Positions 1-13,019 of a stretch of 64,000 nt of DNA are shown here, piece by piece. The notes below the pieces were generated by a model that was not told the DNA's origin, did not search any database, and was given only the letters and a program-made list of their open reading frames with translations. Every line of letters starts with the position of its first letter. The stretch's first letter is position 1. The translations under genes were made by a program, and so were the position numbers. The DNA is from Nemopilema nomurai (lineage: Eukaryota > Cnidaria > Scyphozoa > Rhizostomeae > Rhizostomatidae), in assembly GCA_003864495.1 (NCBI GenBank), contig ML133442.1, forward strand, positions 1,863,731 to 1,927,730, read 5' to 3'.

Positions 1-297
1 TCATAACAGATGTGTGTTTCATTTCTCTTCCCTGCACAGTGCCAAGTTATTTGCGGTGTATGGCGATGTTGTATATTGCTAAGCCTCTTCACGTTTGCCA
101 GAAGGCAAGCGGAATGTTCCCCCCTAACATCATCTTCCTATTCAATTTTTACCTTCATCAGTTTTCCATGTCAAATATCTGGCTGGTGGTGAGAATGGCA
201 TTTTATTTTAGTCGCCTAGACTATTTTCCTTTTTCGTAAAGAGCTGAAACTTGTGACGTGACGCCTTATGACTGTTTGGCCAGAACGTATGAATTAA

Positions 298-507
298 AAG
301 TGAATCAAGTCATCAAGAATCAAGTCACCAATGACTCAAGTCATCAATGAATCAAGTCATCAATGAACCAAGTCATCAATGAATCAAGTTATCAACGGAT
401 CAGATCATCAACGGATCAAATCATCAATGAATCAAGCCATAAATGACTCATCAAGTCATCAATGAATTAGGTCGTTGATAATTCAAGTCATCAACGAATC
501 ATGCTTT
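298..507. repeat. 16-bp minisatellite
   Basis: Degenerate tandem repeat of about 16 bp, with units like GAATCAAGTCATCAAT, roughly 12 copies. It lies in the intron just upstream of the first visible taxilin exon. Sequence 1-297 before it shows no exon I can support. Confidence 0.8.
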
Positions 508-519
508 TATTCATTTTAG

Positions 520-1797
520 ATGACAAAAACGATCAGGAAGCTGGAGAAAGAATCTAATACTTGGAAAACAAGATACGAAAACACGAATGTTTCTTTAATA
601 CAGATGGTGGAAGAGGTAACTATCTTATTTTAAAATTTCGGAGGATTTTCGCCATTTCGAAGTCTTGATGACTTTGTTTTAAGCTAGAGTTGCCCCTTTG
701 TTTTGGAAGTTCATGTATACAACTGCCTCATTTTTTAGGTTTTCAAATATTTCGTTTTAGGTTTTAGACAAAAAACTGCAATCAAGCTTTAGTTGTTTTA
801 TAACTCAAATTTTTACTTGATGCACGCTTTCTTATTTAAGAAGACTTTTGGCCCTAAGCATCGTCTGTTAATAGAATCAAGTAATAGTTTCCTTTTGTGA
901 ATAATTTATTGTAATTTGGTCTTTTTGCAGCGAACTCAAAAGGATAATGACATCTTTGCTCAAAAAGGTAAAATTGAAAAACTAGAAAAGCTTTGTCGTG
1001 CTCTTCAAGCTGAGAGGAGGAAGTTGATGAAAGAAGTGGAAGAACAAGACAAGGTAGGCGTGTTACTCTTTCGAGTATTCAATTGTAGGGTCCACCGCAT
1101 GTCCAGATACAGTTCGCATTCGTGTTTTAGAGCCATTCGATTCATGGTATCCATCTAGTTTGCGTGTGTCTTCATCCTGTGTCCTCTACTCCCACGTGTC
1201 ATCGCCGCTTTTGCCAGACTGGCGTGTCAATCTTTCTCTCAAGCTTTTTTAAATCTGCTGTGTTCTTCTGTCTGTCCGTTTAATGCTCTCATAATCGCCT
1301 TTTGTCTTCATCGAATTTCTTCGTTGGTACCTGGCATTCTAACTATTTATGGCCGCCTTCTTGCGACTCCTGTTTTTCCACTCAGCCAAAACACGTATGA
1401 TGTATTAAGCATTATCTCATTTGAATCCAGTTTCTAAAGTTTTAGATGCGCAATGCCAGATGTCATGCTATGCCTCTGTACTCCTTGTAACTCTTTTCTT
1501 TTTGCACCTAAGGTAAAATCGTCTATGAAAGCGGCTGCAGGTACACTTGGTGAAGGGACATGTGACAGCACCCTGGAACCCCCAGAGATGGACAGTGCCC
1601 CCCATGGCTCAACGTCCAAACTTGGACCCAGTGTTGACGATGTCACACACACCACAGGGACTGGCAAAGTGGCTTCAGATCTGTCCAATGCTGCTGATGT
1701 TGTTGCCGGGGGTGCCTGCAATGGCAATGATGTTGATTGCGGAGAAAAGACTGTTCCAATCGCGCCCATTACAGAAGTGTCTGTCGATTCGCAGTAG
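520..1797 (+). CDS. TXLN: Taxilin, C-terminal three exons (5' part lies before the window)
   Basis: Taxilins are long coiled-coil proteins that bind free syntaxins and are implicated in vesicle traffic. Three exons join in phase 0 with GT-AG borders: 520-615, 931-1053 and 1513-1797 (stop TAG 1795-1797). The first encodes KTIRKLEKESNTWKTRYEN; the second carries KIEKLEKLCRALQAERRKL, the strongly conserved end of the taxilin coiled coil. The third encodes about 94 residues rich in Gly, Ser, Thr, Asp and Ala with no domain I recognise, as expected for the divergent tail of this family. About 167 residues are visible; taxilins are usually several hundred residues long, so most of the protein lies upstream. 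I cannot tell which vertebrate paralogue it matches best. Confidence 0.85.
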
Positions 1798-3460
1798 TTT
1801 TACCATCTACTGTACAATTTTAATAGCAATTAGTTAATTTTCTTTGTACCTGTCGATAAGTGTGGGCATTTTTTGAGATTGTTGTGTACTATGCATTGGA
1901 TTTCAGTGGAATTATACCTAGTCATTTCAATGGTGTTTGACGTCAGCATTTGCCTGTCTATTACAGAGTTGACGGATGCTAGGCGTTCTTGATGCTACTT
2001 ATCAACTGATAACAATGCCATAAAAAGTTCAACGCTACAGCACTGCACTTCCTTTGCGACAATCAAGTAATCGTGTAATCCTCTTGACTGGCCACACCTT
2101 TTACTGCATCGATGTGCCGTAAAGAGGAACTTTCCAATAAGCTACTTCTGCTACTTTGTGGCAGCAACAGTACTCTCTGGCGCTTTCCAAGTTTGCTGCT
2201 GGGCATTCGTCCTATACTCAATTAAAAGTGATGTTGAAATTATATCATTGCCCCGACAAAGATAGGAGGATTTGAAAAATTGGAAATCCTGCGAAGACAA
2301 GAGCCATTGATCCACACTGAGAACCCGTCTTTTGTGAAAAGTTTCAAGAGAAATTCCATCTAAATCCTTCAATTGTTCCCGTCATAAGGCCTAGGCCCAT
2401 CGTCGTCTTCGTCGTCGGTACTAGCCAAAGAATCAGTTGAGTAGGGCAGATTATATCCGCCATAAGTACTATGAAGTTCTTCATCATCCTCGGAACATCA
2501 TAAGATAATCCTGAAGAAGATGCCAAAGAATATCCGGGTTCTATTATTAACATAATAATAGACAGCGGTCGCGTTAAATGATACATCATGTCTATCTTTA
2601 AACTTCATTTGAAGACAGGTTAGATAGGCTTTCTGTGTTCTGAAATGACTCAAAAGAGTTAAAAAATTGAAAACACGAAAGAGATCAATAATTTATGGAG
2701 ATGGGAAATCTGTCTTTGGGACACAAAATCGCCTCTGTATCGAAAGAGAGATACAAGGCAAACAAAATTAACCAACCTTGCCGAGAAGCCGGCAAGTTTT
2801 ATTGTTGCTGTTATTGCTAATCGCAAACTTGTGTTGATTTTTCGAATATCAACTTTCGCAAGACATTCTTAAAATTTTTTGAAATTCGTTGCCTTTTCCA
2901 GACAAAATTCTTTCAAAAGCATGCTACCAGCTACAACTCATTTCTTCGGGTAAACCAGGGCTTAACCCAGACAATAATATATTTTGCCCATTTAGTTCTT
3001 TGCTTGCTTGCTTGCCATTTAGTTCTTTGCTTTAAATGGACCGTCCATTTAATCGAATCCGCTTAAATGCATCAGCAAGACAGGGCTTCCCTCGCTTTGA
3101 AAGGAGGAACTTTCGTCCAGCCAAGATCTTTGGTCTAGCGTCTATCGGGCTTCGCTGATACATGGGAGCGAGGCTGATTTGCATTGGAATTCCTTTGGAA
3201 TGTGGACGCTGGTGCGCATGCTTCTTTTGTGGTGTTTCCTTCAACTTCGCGATTTTTGTTAATGAAAATGGAAGTATTTACCAAGCTGTTGCTTTTTAAA
3301 GCCTTCGAAACTCTCGCTAGATATCATGAGACTGGTGTGTGTTCATTTACCAGGTAACAGGTGTTATGTTGAATTTCTTTGCTTAAGTTCACGGGACAAA
3401 TAGAGCTGATTGAAGCGGCCTAAATTGTTGTTGTCGTATGTTTGACAATCGAAATCACAA
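1798..3460. other. Taxilin 3' flank and LATS 5' flank
   Basis: No gene recognised. It should hold the taxilin 3'UTR (an ATTAAA lies near 2221) and the LATS promoter and 5'UTR. Short ORFs on either strand here have no splice context or recognisable motif. Confidence 0.5.
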
Positions 3461-6400
3461 ATGGCGAGCTCTGGTAGAGGAGATGGGGCCACAGGCCGGC
3501 AATCATGGCAATCTCAAGCACCTAGCAATTATCCAGCAAACCAAGGCATTATACGTGGTATGAAGCAGCTTCAGGTCAGTGGGCCTGGGTCAATGATGTC
3601 AGGCGACCAACCGAACCCAAATGACCAGGCAGCAACTCCATGGACTGTCACGAATGTTGGACAAGATAAGCGAGCCACGAAACATGCTCAGGCTTTAATG
3701 AAAATCAGAAATGACCTGCAGAATTACGAACAGGGCGGAGACGTTGATATAGAGCTCCTTAACCGTTGTATTGCACTTGGCTTTGATGAGGTATGGATGT
3801 ATTGCATCTCCTTCAAACATATTTTTCTCTTGACATTCATTGTACCTTGATATCTGTGCTAAGTTTTACTAACACCTTAAGCTAAAATACGCTAAAATTT
3901 TGAAAGCAGGTGAACATTAGGTTTTTTGATGGGAATATTACTCTCCACAGTGTTTACGTTTAGACAAAACAGCTGTTGTTATTAAAAATCCAATCACTCT
4001 TATCACAAATGATAAACATTGTAATTTGAGGAGAACTGGACTATATTTTTGTTCATATTGGTGATAAAGGACTTGATTCTTTTTTAATAATCTCCTTAAG
4101 AATGATTTACTTTAACATCTTGTTCTTTTTTACTTTTTTATATTTAGTTATTAAGAGCAGGACATCTATATGTGCAGAAATTGATATGTTTACTACAAGC
4201 ATGCATTTATGTAATGAAACATTTTCCGCAAGATGGCAAGTTGCCATTTTCTGATTTAAACCTTAAAACCTGTATGTAATATATACTCACAACATTCCTA
4301 AATTATTTTATATTAAATTATTTAGCGAAGATTTAGATATTTTGCTTTTCACTTAATCAGAAATAAACTTTCCACATTTATCAAAACATTTAAATAGCGA
4401 TCTGAACATAAACAGGGCCATTCTCAATGAATCATGCTTGCTTGTAATGGAAATAGTAGAGCCAAGCTGGAAGCCTTGTATTTTGCCATATTTATTTAGA
4501 TGCAATTTATTAGTATGATGACAGTTGTTTAATATTTTGATTACAGTATTATATTTTGATATAAAATCTGATTGATCTCCAACAAAAATATTTCCAATAG
4601 AAAGTTGATAGATTTTTTCAAAAATTTTACCCTTATTCGATATAAAGTCACATAGTGGACAAAAGTTTAAAGGAACATTTCTCCCATTAAAGCAGTCTTT
4701 TCAAGCACTGGGGTAAAGAGATAGAGCATTGTTGAAAACTCTTAAGTCTTCAAAATGTTTTATGGGGAAAACAATAGGTATAGTAGGGAACAATTTTTCC
4801 AAGAGGGTTTTTGTTGTTTGATATTTCTTATCACCAAAATATTTGATAGAATATGTTATCAGAAATTTTATTTGTTTTCAAGGATAGGACTATTAACAAC
4901 AATGGATAATGAATGCTTAAATTGCCCAATATGACTGTACTTTCAATTGTCCGCTTTAAGTCAATGAAGGAAGCATTTGACCTTGAACCACCTTGGAGTG
5001 TACTAGTCATGCCTGAATCTATCAGCCACAGCTTTACATTTTCTTTCTTGTCCACTTGATCACTTTTCTTACTATCACATGCATATTTCGGATATAAGAG
5101 TTCAAAGCATCAAATAAAAGTCACTCATTGAGAAAAGCAGTAGTTTACATTTTAAGTTTTGTATCCATCTATCAATTCACATTTTTCTATATCTCTCTAT
5201 ACTGTCAACAGCTTTTTCTGCATGAGGTTCTGGATGCTGAAGTTTATTTTGTATTGTATCAGAAATAACTGACTTGTGGGCTTTTATTTGTTTTTTTTTT
5301 GTGTGTGAGTTTTTGCCTAACATTTGCATGTGGAGGCCTCTCCTGCTGTTCCACTGCTTACCTGGATTATATTCAGCTTACCTGATGTGTTTTCATTGGC
5401 AGGAAATTTCTCGGGAAACTCTACGAGCAAACCGTGATAAAGAGTTTGGTGTAGTTCTAGCTACACTGATGAGTCTTACACAGATCTCTGGAGGAAAGTC
5501 CATTAAAAGTCTCGCACCAGGAAGCTTGCAGTATTCCAGGGGAGGCAGCCCTGGTTCAGGGACCACTTCGCGCCTAGTTCGCAATGAGCAGGTTTCTCAG
5601 AATCCAAAGCTGTTTGGGCATGCCCAGACGCCTGTATGGAGCCAGGGGACTTCGATTCCAACCAGCGGGAGCAGTGTGTTTATTAAATCTGCCCCCGTTC
5701 CACCAGGTAGGTTGGACAGCAGAGCTAGTTTTGTGCGAGGTCAAGGAATCGACTCTTCGCTAAAGGTGAGCTCTGTCATGAGCAATGAGCCGCTCAGAGT
5801 GGACCGCAGCCAATTCAACGTCAGCGAAAGGAAAATATCAGAAGCATCGCTGACTAACTATCCTGAAGTTAGGCTTCGACAAAACCGGCCTAACAACAGG
5901 GATTCTCAGAAGCGATGGTCTGCAGATGTTCTTCAAAAAACCAAGGCATTCGATTTGCCAAGCAAAAGAAACTCTCTAGCCTTTGAGGTAGGGGATCGAA
6001 GGTCGCCATTAGACATTCCGAACAAGCCGCCCCCGCCCTACCCAGGGTTCACTCAGGCGCATGCGCAGCAGGACGCTAAGTTTGACCAGTGGCTTAGTAT
6101 GGCGAAATTGTCTTCTAGTAATGGTAACATGAGAAGGATTGCAAGTGTGGAAACAATCCCGAAAATCGGCACGGAATCGCCAAGAATTAATAGCCCAGTA
6201 ACAATTATCAATGATAACAGAAAACAGTTTTTGAACGGTAGTGAAATGCAAGGCGTACAACAGCCGGATGTATCAATGTATTCAAATGTGACATTAAGCA
6301 AGCAGTTTGCCCTAAGGGATCCACCCCCATACCACTCACACGTGCCCCTAAAGCGGACATATAGCCCAAATGAGAGAACAAATCCTGCTGTCGTTCCAAG

Positions 6401-9235
6401 GCGTTATCCGGCTTCATCGTTGAGCCAACAGCCACAGCCTTACTCCCAATCGAATGGCTTGAGCATAGTCAATGTAGACAGCACATTCATGCCCATTCGG
6501 TCAGATACCCTCCCCGAGAACTCCTTCGGCAGTGGACAGGATGAAGTCGCTTTATCACGTGGGTCTCCCCCGCCATATCCAGGCCTAGAATCGCGTCTAA
6601 CTGCAAAAGAGAAGCGGTTTTCATATGCGTCTGATGTCGACTCGGGCACTTCCAGCAAGCGGGCCTCGGCGATATTTGCAGATGGGTCAACTCAGTCAGA
6701 CTCTTCCGGGAGCACCTCCCCGACCCCTGAGACGATCGAGAGCCGCTGCTCCCCTTTGCCGATGACGAACTCGCCCTTCCACACTCTGGTCATCCACTCA
6801 GCCGAGACGGAGCCCAAGATCAATGACGTCACTGCCAAGTACGACAAGGAGCCAGTGAGCTCCCGCCTGAAGAGCTGCTCTTCCCAAGCATTCAAGTTCT
6901 ACATGGAGCAGCATGTAGAGAATGTCCTGAAGTCGCAGCAGCTAAGGGAGAAGCGCAGAAAACAACTTGAGATCGAAATGAGAAGAGTTGGCCTGTCTGA
7001 AGAATCGCAAACGGAGATGAGAAAAATGTTAGTGCAAAAGGAATCCAACCATATTCGCATGAAGAGATCAAAAATGACACGCTTAATGTTTTCAAAAGTC
7101 AAAACGCTGGGTATGGGTGCTTTCGGGGAGGTTGCTCTGGTTAGAAAGATCGATTCCAATGCATTGTATGCCATGAAGGTGCTGCGCAAAACAGATGTGC
7201 TGCGGAGGAACCAAGTAGCCCACGTGAAAGCAGAAAGAGACATCCTGGCTGAGGCGGATAACGAGTGGGTCGTTAAGTTGTACTATTCTTTCCAGGATAA
7301 CAAAAATTTATATTTCGTCATGGAATACGTGCCGGGAGGCGACCTGATGGCTTTGTTAATCAAGAAGGGGATTTTTAGCGAAGAACTAAGTAAATTCTAC
7401 ACAGCAGAACTCGTATTGGCTGTTGAGTCGGTTCACAAGATGGGTTTTATTCATCGGGACATCAAGCCGGACAATGTTCTGATCGACCGGAACGGACACA
7501 TCAAGCTGACCGACTTCGGGCTCTGCACGGGTTTCCGTTGGACCCATGACTCGAAGTATTACCAGCAAGACTCCAGCCACGCGCGGCAGCCGAGTATGGA
7601 GCCAGAAGGCGGCTGGGAGAAGATGCTCAACGATGGGCCCTGTGACTGCGGTGACATCATTCACAAGTTCGATTTGTGCAAGCCGCTGGACAGGCGCGCA
7701 GTGAGGCGGCACATGCGTTGCCTGGCACACTCGCTGGTCGGCACACCCAACTACATAGCGCCCGAGGTCCTGCTTCGGATTCCCTACACCCAGCTGTGTG
7801 ACTGGTGGTCTGTCGGTGTCATTCTCTACGAAATGCTCGTGGGGCAGCCCCCCTTTCTTGCCAAGTCTCCAGCGGAAACTCAGATGAGGGTAGGTTCTTT
7901 TCTTTTCTTCTCTGCCTGGAAATAATGGGCTAGCCGAAAACTTTCTTGGAGTTTAGCAACTGTTTCTACACTATATTTTTTGTTTTGTTTGTATTATTTC
8001 AAATGAAGTTTTAGACTGTGCAATATTTTATTGGACATCTGAACATGATTTTTTAGAGCACATTGTATTTGAAAGACATAAAACAGTGGTACAAAATAAG
8101 TCTTACCAACCTGAACTTCCTGAACTTGTGCAGGAACTATTAACAAAAGATCGATTCAACCAAACTTTGAAGCAGAAATAGGTCGCTAAGAAATGGAGAC
8201 CTTCGGTATTGAATTCCAAAGCATGTGAATCTCGCTTTAGATGGCCTTAGTCATCTACACTGGTGCCACCGTGTTCTACGAAATAGCAGCACAAACCTTC
8301 CTTTCTCTGTTTATTTTACTCGATCCAGAATTTCCCCATTAGGCTTTTGAAATCACGTCGACTTACTGACTCGAGCTAAAAGGGAATATTTAATGCGCCC
8401 CCCCCCCCTTTGAGAATGAAAGCTGTTCTATCAATGTCAGTCCACGGTAATGGCACTCTCTCACACTGAGATGTTTGAAGCGCTGCTCCATCGAGGTCAG
8501 ATGTCATTGATTGTCTCCAGTCCGCTCGTAGATTCTGCGTCATGGTCACGTGTTTTGTGATGTTACCCAGAAAATTACTTGGTTGTTTATAGCCCCCTGA
8601 TAAACACAGGTGTATGGTGTAGAAAGAGGGGCTGGGGCTCCGAGTACCGTGATGTATATGTTCATTCTCATTCCTAGGTGGTTCACTGGCAGAGTACGCT
8701 GCAAATTCCACGACAAGCCAAAATCAGCCCGCACGCCAAAGACCTCATTTCGTGTTTATGCAGCGGGGCTGAGAATCGCATCGGCAGACAAGGCACAGAC
8801 GAAATCAAGAAGCATCCTTTCTTTTCCGATGTTGACTGGGCAAATTGTTTGAAAAGCAAGCCGCCCCCTTACGTGCCAAAAATCAAGCACGCTACGGACA
8901 CATCCAACTTCGACTCTGTTCCTGAAAAGGAGACTGAGAACGAGGGGGACGACCCTTACGACGAAGAGAAGAGGAAGATTTTGGAAAAGGCCCCGCAGCA
9001 CGCATTCTACGAATTCACCTTCAGAAGGTTCTTTGACGAAGGCGGTCACCCTCAGGCGTTGTGCATCGAAGAAGAAGCAAGTGCCAGCTCGCAACAGGAT
9101 CAAAATGGCTGCAATGTGCCAAACAACAAAAGAACAGCGACGACTAGTGACACATCTGTCCCGGTGCCAAGTAAAGTTCCAGCACCACCGCTGAATCAAC
9201 AGAAACTAGAAGACAAGGCTCCGGTTTATGTCTAA
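3461..9235 (+). CDS. LATS: LATS/Warts serine-threonine kinase (Hippo pathway)
   Basis: LATS is the NDR-family kinase that, with MOB1, phosphorylates YAP/Yorkie and keeps it out of the nucleus. Exons: 3461-3790, 5403-7889 and 8678-9235, all phase 0, giving 1,124 aa, close to vertebrate LATS1/2. The N-terminus holds a UBA-like domain split by intron 1 (about residues 90-135). Three PPxY motifs, likely docking sites for YAP WW domains, lie at 319-323, 417-420 and 499-502. A basic helical MOB-binding region (about 603-670) precedes the kinase domain, which starts near 673 with GMGAFGEV. HRD Asp796 and DFG Asp814 are present. The NDR-type activation-loop insert leads to AHSLVGTPNYIAPEVL with regulatory Ser887. 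The hydrophobic motif HAFYEFTFRRFFD has Thr1053, and the protein ends in VYV like other LATS proteins. Introns 1 (1.6 kb) and 2 (0.8 kb) show no other genes. Confidence 0.97.
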
Positions 9236-11039
9236 AATTTCACTGTCTAAAACTTTTAGAGTACCCGTAATGATCCCCATGACATTTCACTGGTGTGAAG
9301 AATAGAAGCGTCGGCAAGATCAGGTCCTTCAAAATAGACACTGTGGACCAAATATACAAAGGAAACTTTTGGAAATAGCATCTGCAGAAGTGGTCTTTAT
9401 CAAAAGAAAGCCTTCAGCGAAATCCTCATTCTTAACCTTAATTATACAGGAGGCAAACGGCTTTATTTTAAATAATCCTTTTGATCAATATCAACGCCGA
9501 TCACTCCTTATTAATTAGATGATTAATTTGCAAGAGAACATTTATTTTTGCTATATTCTACTGACTGAAAACTGTAAACTCTAAATCTTCTGTAAGTCAT
9601 GAAATCCGATTTTGTAATTGGTTTCTGCAGGCCTTGCTTATTGAAGAATTTTAGTTTAGGCCGGCTTTGTTTATCAAGTAAATTTTCGTCTAGTATGTCG
9701 TGGAGTTTCATCACCGCCTAAGCGAATGTTCCATTATAATACCCAAGTGCAAAAGGAATCAGTTCTATTCGCGGCCTGTTTTTCGTCAGCCTAGTCAAGG
9801 CAAATTTACAAGGTACCTACATTGATTTGGCAGTATAATTGTCGCGACTGATGCATGAATTGTACAAAGTCAGATTTAGCATGCAGTTTTATATCTTACT
9901 AATACCTGTACATGTGTCATATATGCTAAACATTTTGTCATAAATTCGAAACATTAATTCTGATGTTTATCAGTTGAATTTTTCAATACGTATTTTCAAA
10001 TAATTTTGATTTGAATCTATATATTTTGTATACATATTTAATAAACGGTAGAACTGACCTCATATTGTGGGATTCCGTTTGTTTTTGGGGTTGATTGAAT
10101 CTGCAATGCCAACCTTATGATTTTATTTAGTTTTATGCAGCAACTTGCAACATCAGGTACATGACTGGATACGATCTACTTAAGTAGTCCAAAATGGCAT
10201 TACCCAAAGCATCTCTAACTGATGTTGCTACCAAAGGTAGTTCCCAACGAGTCTGAGTTAACCCCCAAGTTAATCTTTGGAATTGACATAACAAATACAA
10301 TTTGCAAACCATGCTTTCCTTTTCTATGCGAGGTATCACGTGTGAGTTGGAAATATTTCTCTTTGAGACATGTCTTGTTTGAAGTTGTTCGGAGAAATCT
10401 GAAAAGGAAATTAGGAGAAATCTGCATCAAAGTAGAAAGCTAGTTTAGAATGTGTTATCGAATTATTTTGATGTAGAAATATATGATATGGGTATTTTCT
10501 TCGATGACATAACTTTAAGCTAACTGAAGATTGATTATGATAGAGCAGTGATAGAACAGAGTCGGTAATAATAGTTGTTTCATTAGATCTCCGTAAACCC
10601 ATTGAAATTGACTATCCGTTCTTAACTTTGATTGTTAAACAATATCTTCTATCTTTCTTAATAGAATTTATTCGAAGACACATGTGACTGTCGAGGAATT
10701 AGAATTGACGAATTAATACATTGTGGTCGTGACTCGAGAGTGTTAGGGAGATTCGTCACAGAGCAAGAGTTTTAAGGGGCGTGGTTGATTCAGCGACTGA
10801 TTCAGTTGGCTCGCAGCAGGGCTGTACTAATCCTACTGTGATAAATATAGCTTTGAATTGGTATGCAGTACATGATATATCCCTTTAAAGTGAACTCGAC
10901 CCGTGAGCCACTCACCCAAGAACGATTTGATACGGTCAGGTATACGCTTTGGCAACCAAGCTTGATGATAAGGTGTACACTTCGACGTGATTTTGATCAA
11001 GGTCTGCTTAGTTGGTTAGGTTTGCTCTCACATTACCCC
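9236..11039. other. LATS 3'UTR and intergenic sequence
   Basis: AT-rich sequence after the LATS stop. A canonical AATAAA at 10040-10045 is a plausible LATS polyadenylation signal and would give a 3'UTR of about 0.8 kb. No coding exon recognised between there and the minisatellite. Confidence 0.5.
10040..10045 (+). terminator. Candidate polyadenylation signal of LATS
   Basis: AATAAA hexamer about 805 bp after the LATS stop codon, in AT-rich sequence. The hexamer is seen directly; its use is inferred. Confidence 0.4.
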
Positions 11040-11760
11040 CCTCGAACATTGCGAACTCGACATTTCACCACACGAAATCTTACAACTAGACATTGCGCAA
11101 CACAAGATTTTACCACACGACATTGCACATCTCGACATTTCACAACCCGACCTAGCGCAAAACAACGTTTGGCCACTCGCCCTTTCACTATTTGACATTT
11201 CGCCATTCAATATTGCGCAACATAATATTCCACCACTCGATCTTCAACCACTCGATATTTCACCACTCAGTATTGCGCAAAACAACATTCCGCCACTCGA
11301 TATTTTGCCAATCAATATTGCGCAACACAATATTCCACCACTCGATATTTTGCCAATCAATATTGCGCACCACAATATTCCACAACTCGATATTTCACCA
11401 CACAATATTGCGCAATACAATATTCCACCATTCGACCTTTAACCACTCGATATTTCGCCAATCAATATTGCGCAACATAATATTCCACCACTCGATCTTC
11501 AACCACTCAATATTTCACCACTCAGTATTGCGCAAAATAACATTCCGCCTTTCGACCTTTAACCACTCGATATTTCACCACTCAGTATTGCGCAAAACAA
11601 CATTCCACCACTCGATATTTCACCACACAATATTGCGCAATACAATATTCCACCATTCGACCTTTAACCACTCGATATTTTGCCAATCAATATTGCGCAA
11701 AACAGCATTCCACCACTCGACGCGACATTCGACATCGCATTACTCGAAATTGCAGGCCGA
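11040..11760. repeat. 15-bp / 45-bp hierarchical minisatellite
   Basis: Monomers of about 15 bp such as CCACTCGATATTTCA and CAATATTGCGCAACA alternate to make a 45-bp higher-order unit, about 16 units long. Because 45 is divisible by 3, a long open frame with a 15-residue period runs across 11192-11914. I regard that frame as a by-product of the repeat: its composition is entirely repeat-driven (His, Ser, Phe, Ile) and no domain is visible. Confidence 0.9.
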
Positions 11761-13019
11761 ATCCAGACAGGAACAAAGGGGGCAAGCGCTCCAGTCAGAA
11801 TTTTATCTCAAGCTCATATCGAGGGATAAAGTTTCTAGAAACTTTTATTTCCTAATTTATATCCATATTCATTTCTTTTATTTTTTCTTAGAGAAATCAT
11901 TTGTTTTTGGCTAATTTAGTAAGAATTCTTCAAGAAAGTCGTCACGCCTGTTTTCTAAGGTTTCTTTCACAGACCAAAAACTGTAGAAATCTCAGTCTCT
12001 TGAGCGGAACGAGAATAATGCTTTCGGCTCTACTCCATTGGTCTGAATTTTATATTCCTACCCTAGCTAATCAGATCGCGCACGTGTGCTCAACTCACAA
12101 AGTTTTTGGTCCAGCAAGAGGAAGCTAGTCAATCAGCTGCCATAGCGACGGAAGCAAACCTTGAGGCGGCAGTTCAAAACATTAGAATTCAACTTTTGGG
12201 GGTTGACTACTTCTTCATGACAATGTATAGTGCTTGCACACAAGGTGAACATCCTACCTTTTCAGCATGGTTTAATTAAATCAAAGGCATTGCTTCATAA
12301 TTTGAGAAATTTTTCTCAACTCTTTGGCAAGAAATGCACAGAAAAAGAACAAATAAAAGATTTGAAATAAAAGATGAACGTATGAGAGTGACTACATTGA
12401 AGTTGAAAAATATCTATGACGTAAAAAGGTTTTGTAGCCTGCCCGCAGACTCAACTGGTTTTCCAACAAACGAGTTTAGTTACATGAAACCAAGTTTAGT
12501 TGATTGGAAAATTTTGGGATTTGTCTGCTTGGAGTTAGGGTTTTGTTAATTAGTTGTGTTGCCTGCAGTATCTGTGGTCTATCTAAATCTCATTGACAGT
12601 TATATATTGTCTTATGTGTCATTACCGTTATTGTGATTTTGTTTATCATTGCAGAGTCGTGTATCACCGTTTATTGTCACTTTCATTGAAAATATTCTTG
12701 CTGTCTACAAAAAGGGTAACCTCAGCCAATCTGAAGGGAATGGTGCCAAAAGATTTTTGGGGCCTCCCCTGATCTCCCTCTTCTAGCCATTCAGATATTT
12801 TTCTAGATCCACACAGATATTTTACCACTAGAAATTTTTCCAATTGATATTGCGCCTGAACATAACTCACAGCAGAACAGCAACAAAGACCAATGACTCC
12901 ATAATCCAAATTGAAGTGATTACTCTAAACCACATTCAATAAACCAATTGAAGTTTAACATGACACACTAGAATGTCTATTTTAGACAATACACATTACA
13001 CATAAACTAATTTCAATAA
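11761..13019. other. Intergenic sequence with one stray repeat unit
   Basis: No gene recognised. At about 12813-12857 there is an isolated stretch (ATATTTTACCACTAGAAA ... GATATTGCGC) resembling the 45-bp minisatellite 1 kb upstream. The NDUFAF4 3'UTR should occupy the right end. Confidence 0.5.

Noticed and set aside
11192..11914. 240-codon open frame rich in His, Phe and Ser
   Set aside because: It is the translation of a 45-bp tandem repeat, whose length divisible by three keeps the frame open. Composition follows the repeat exactly.
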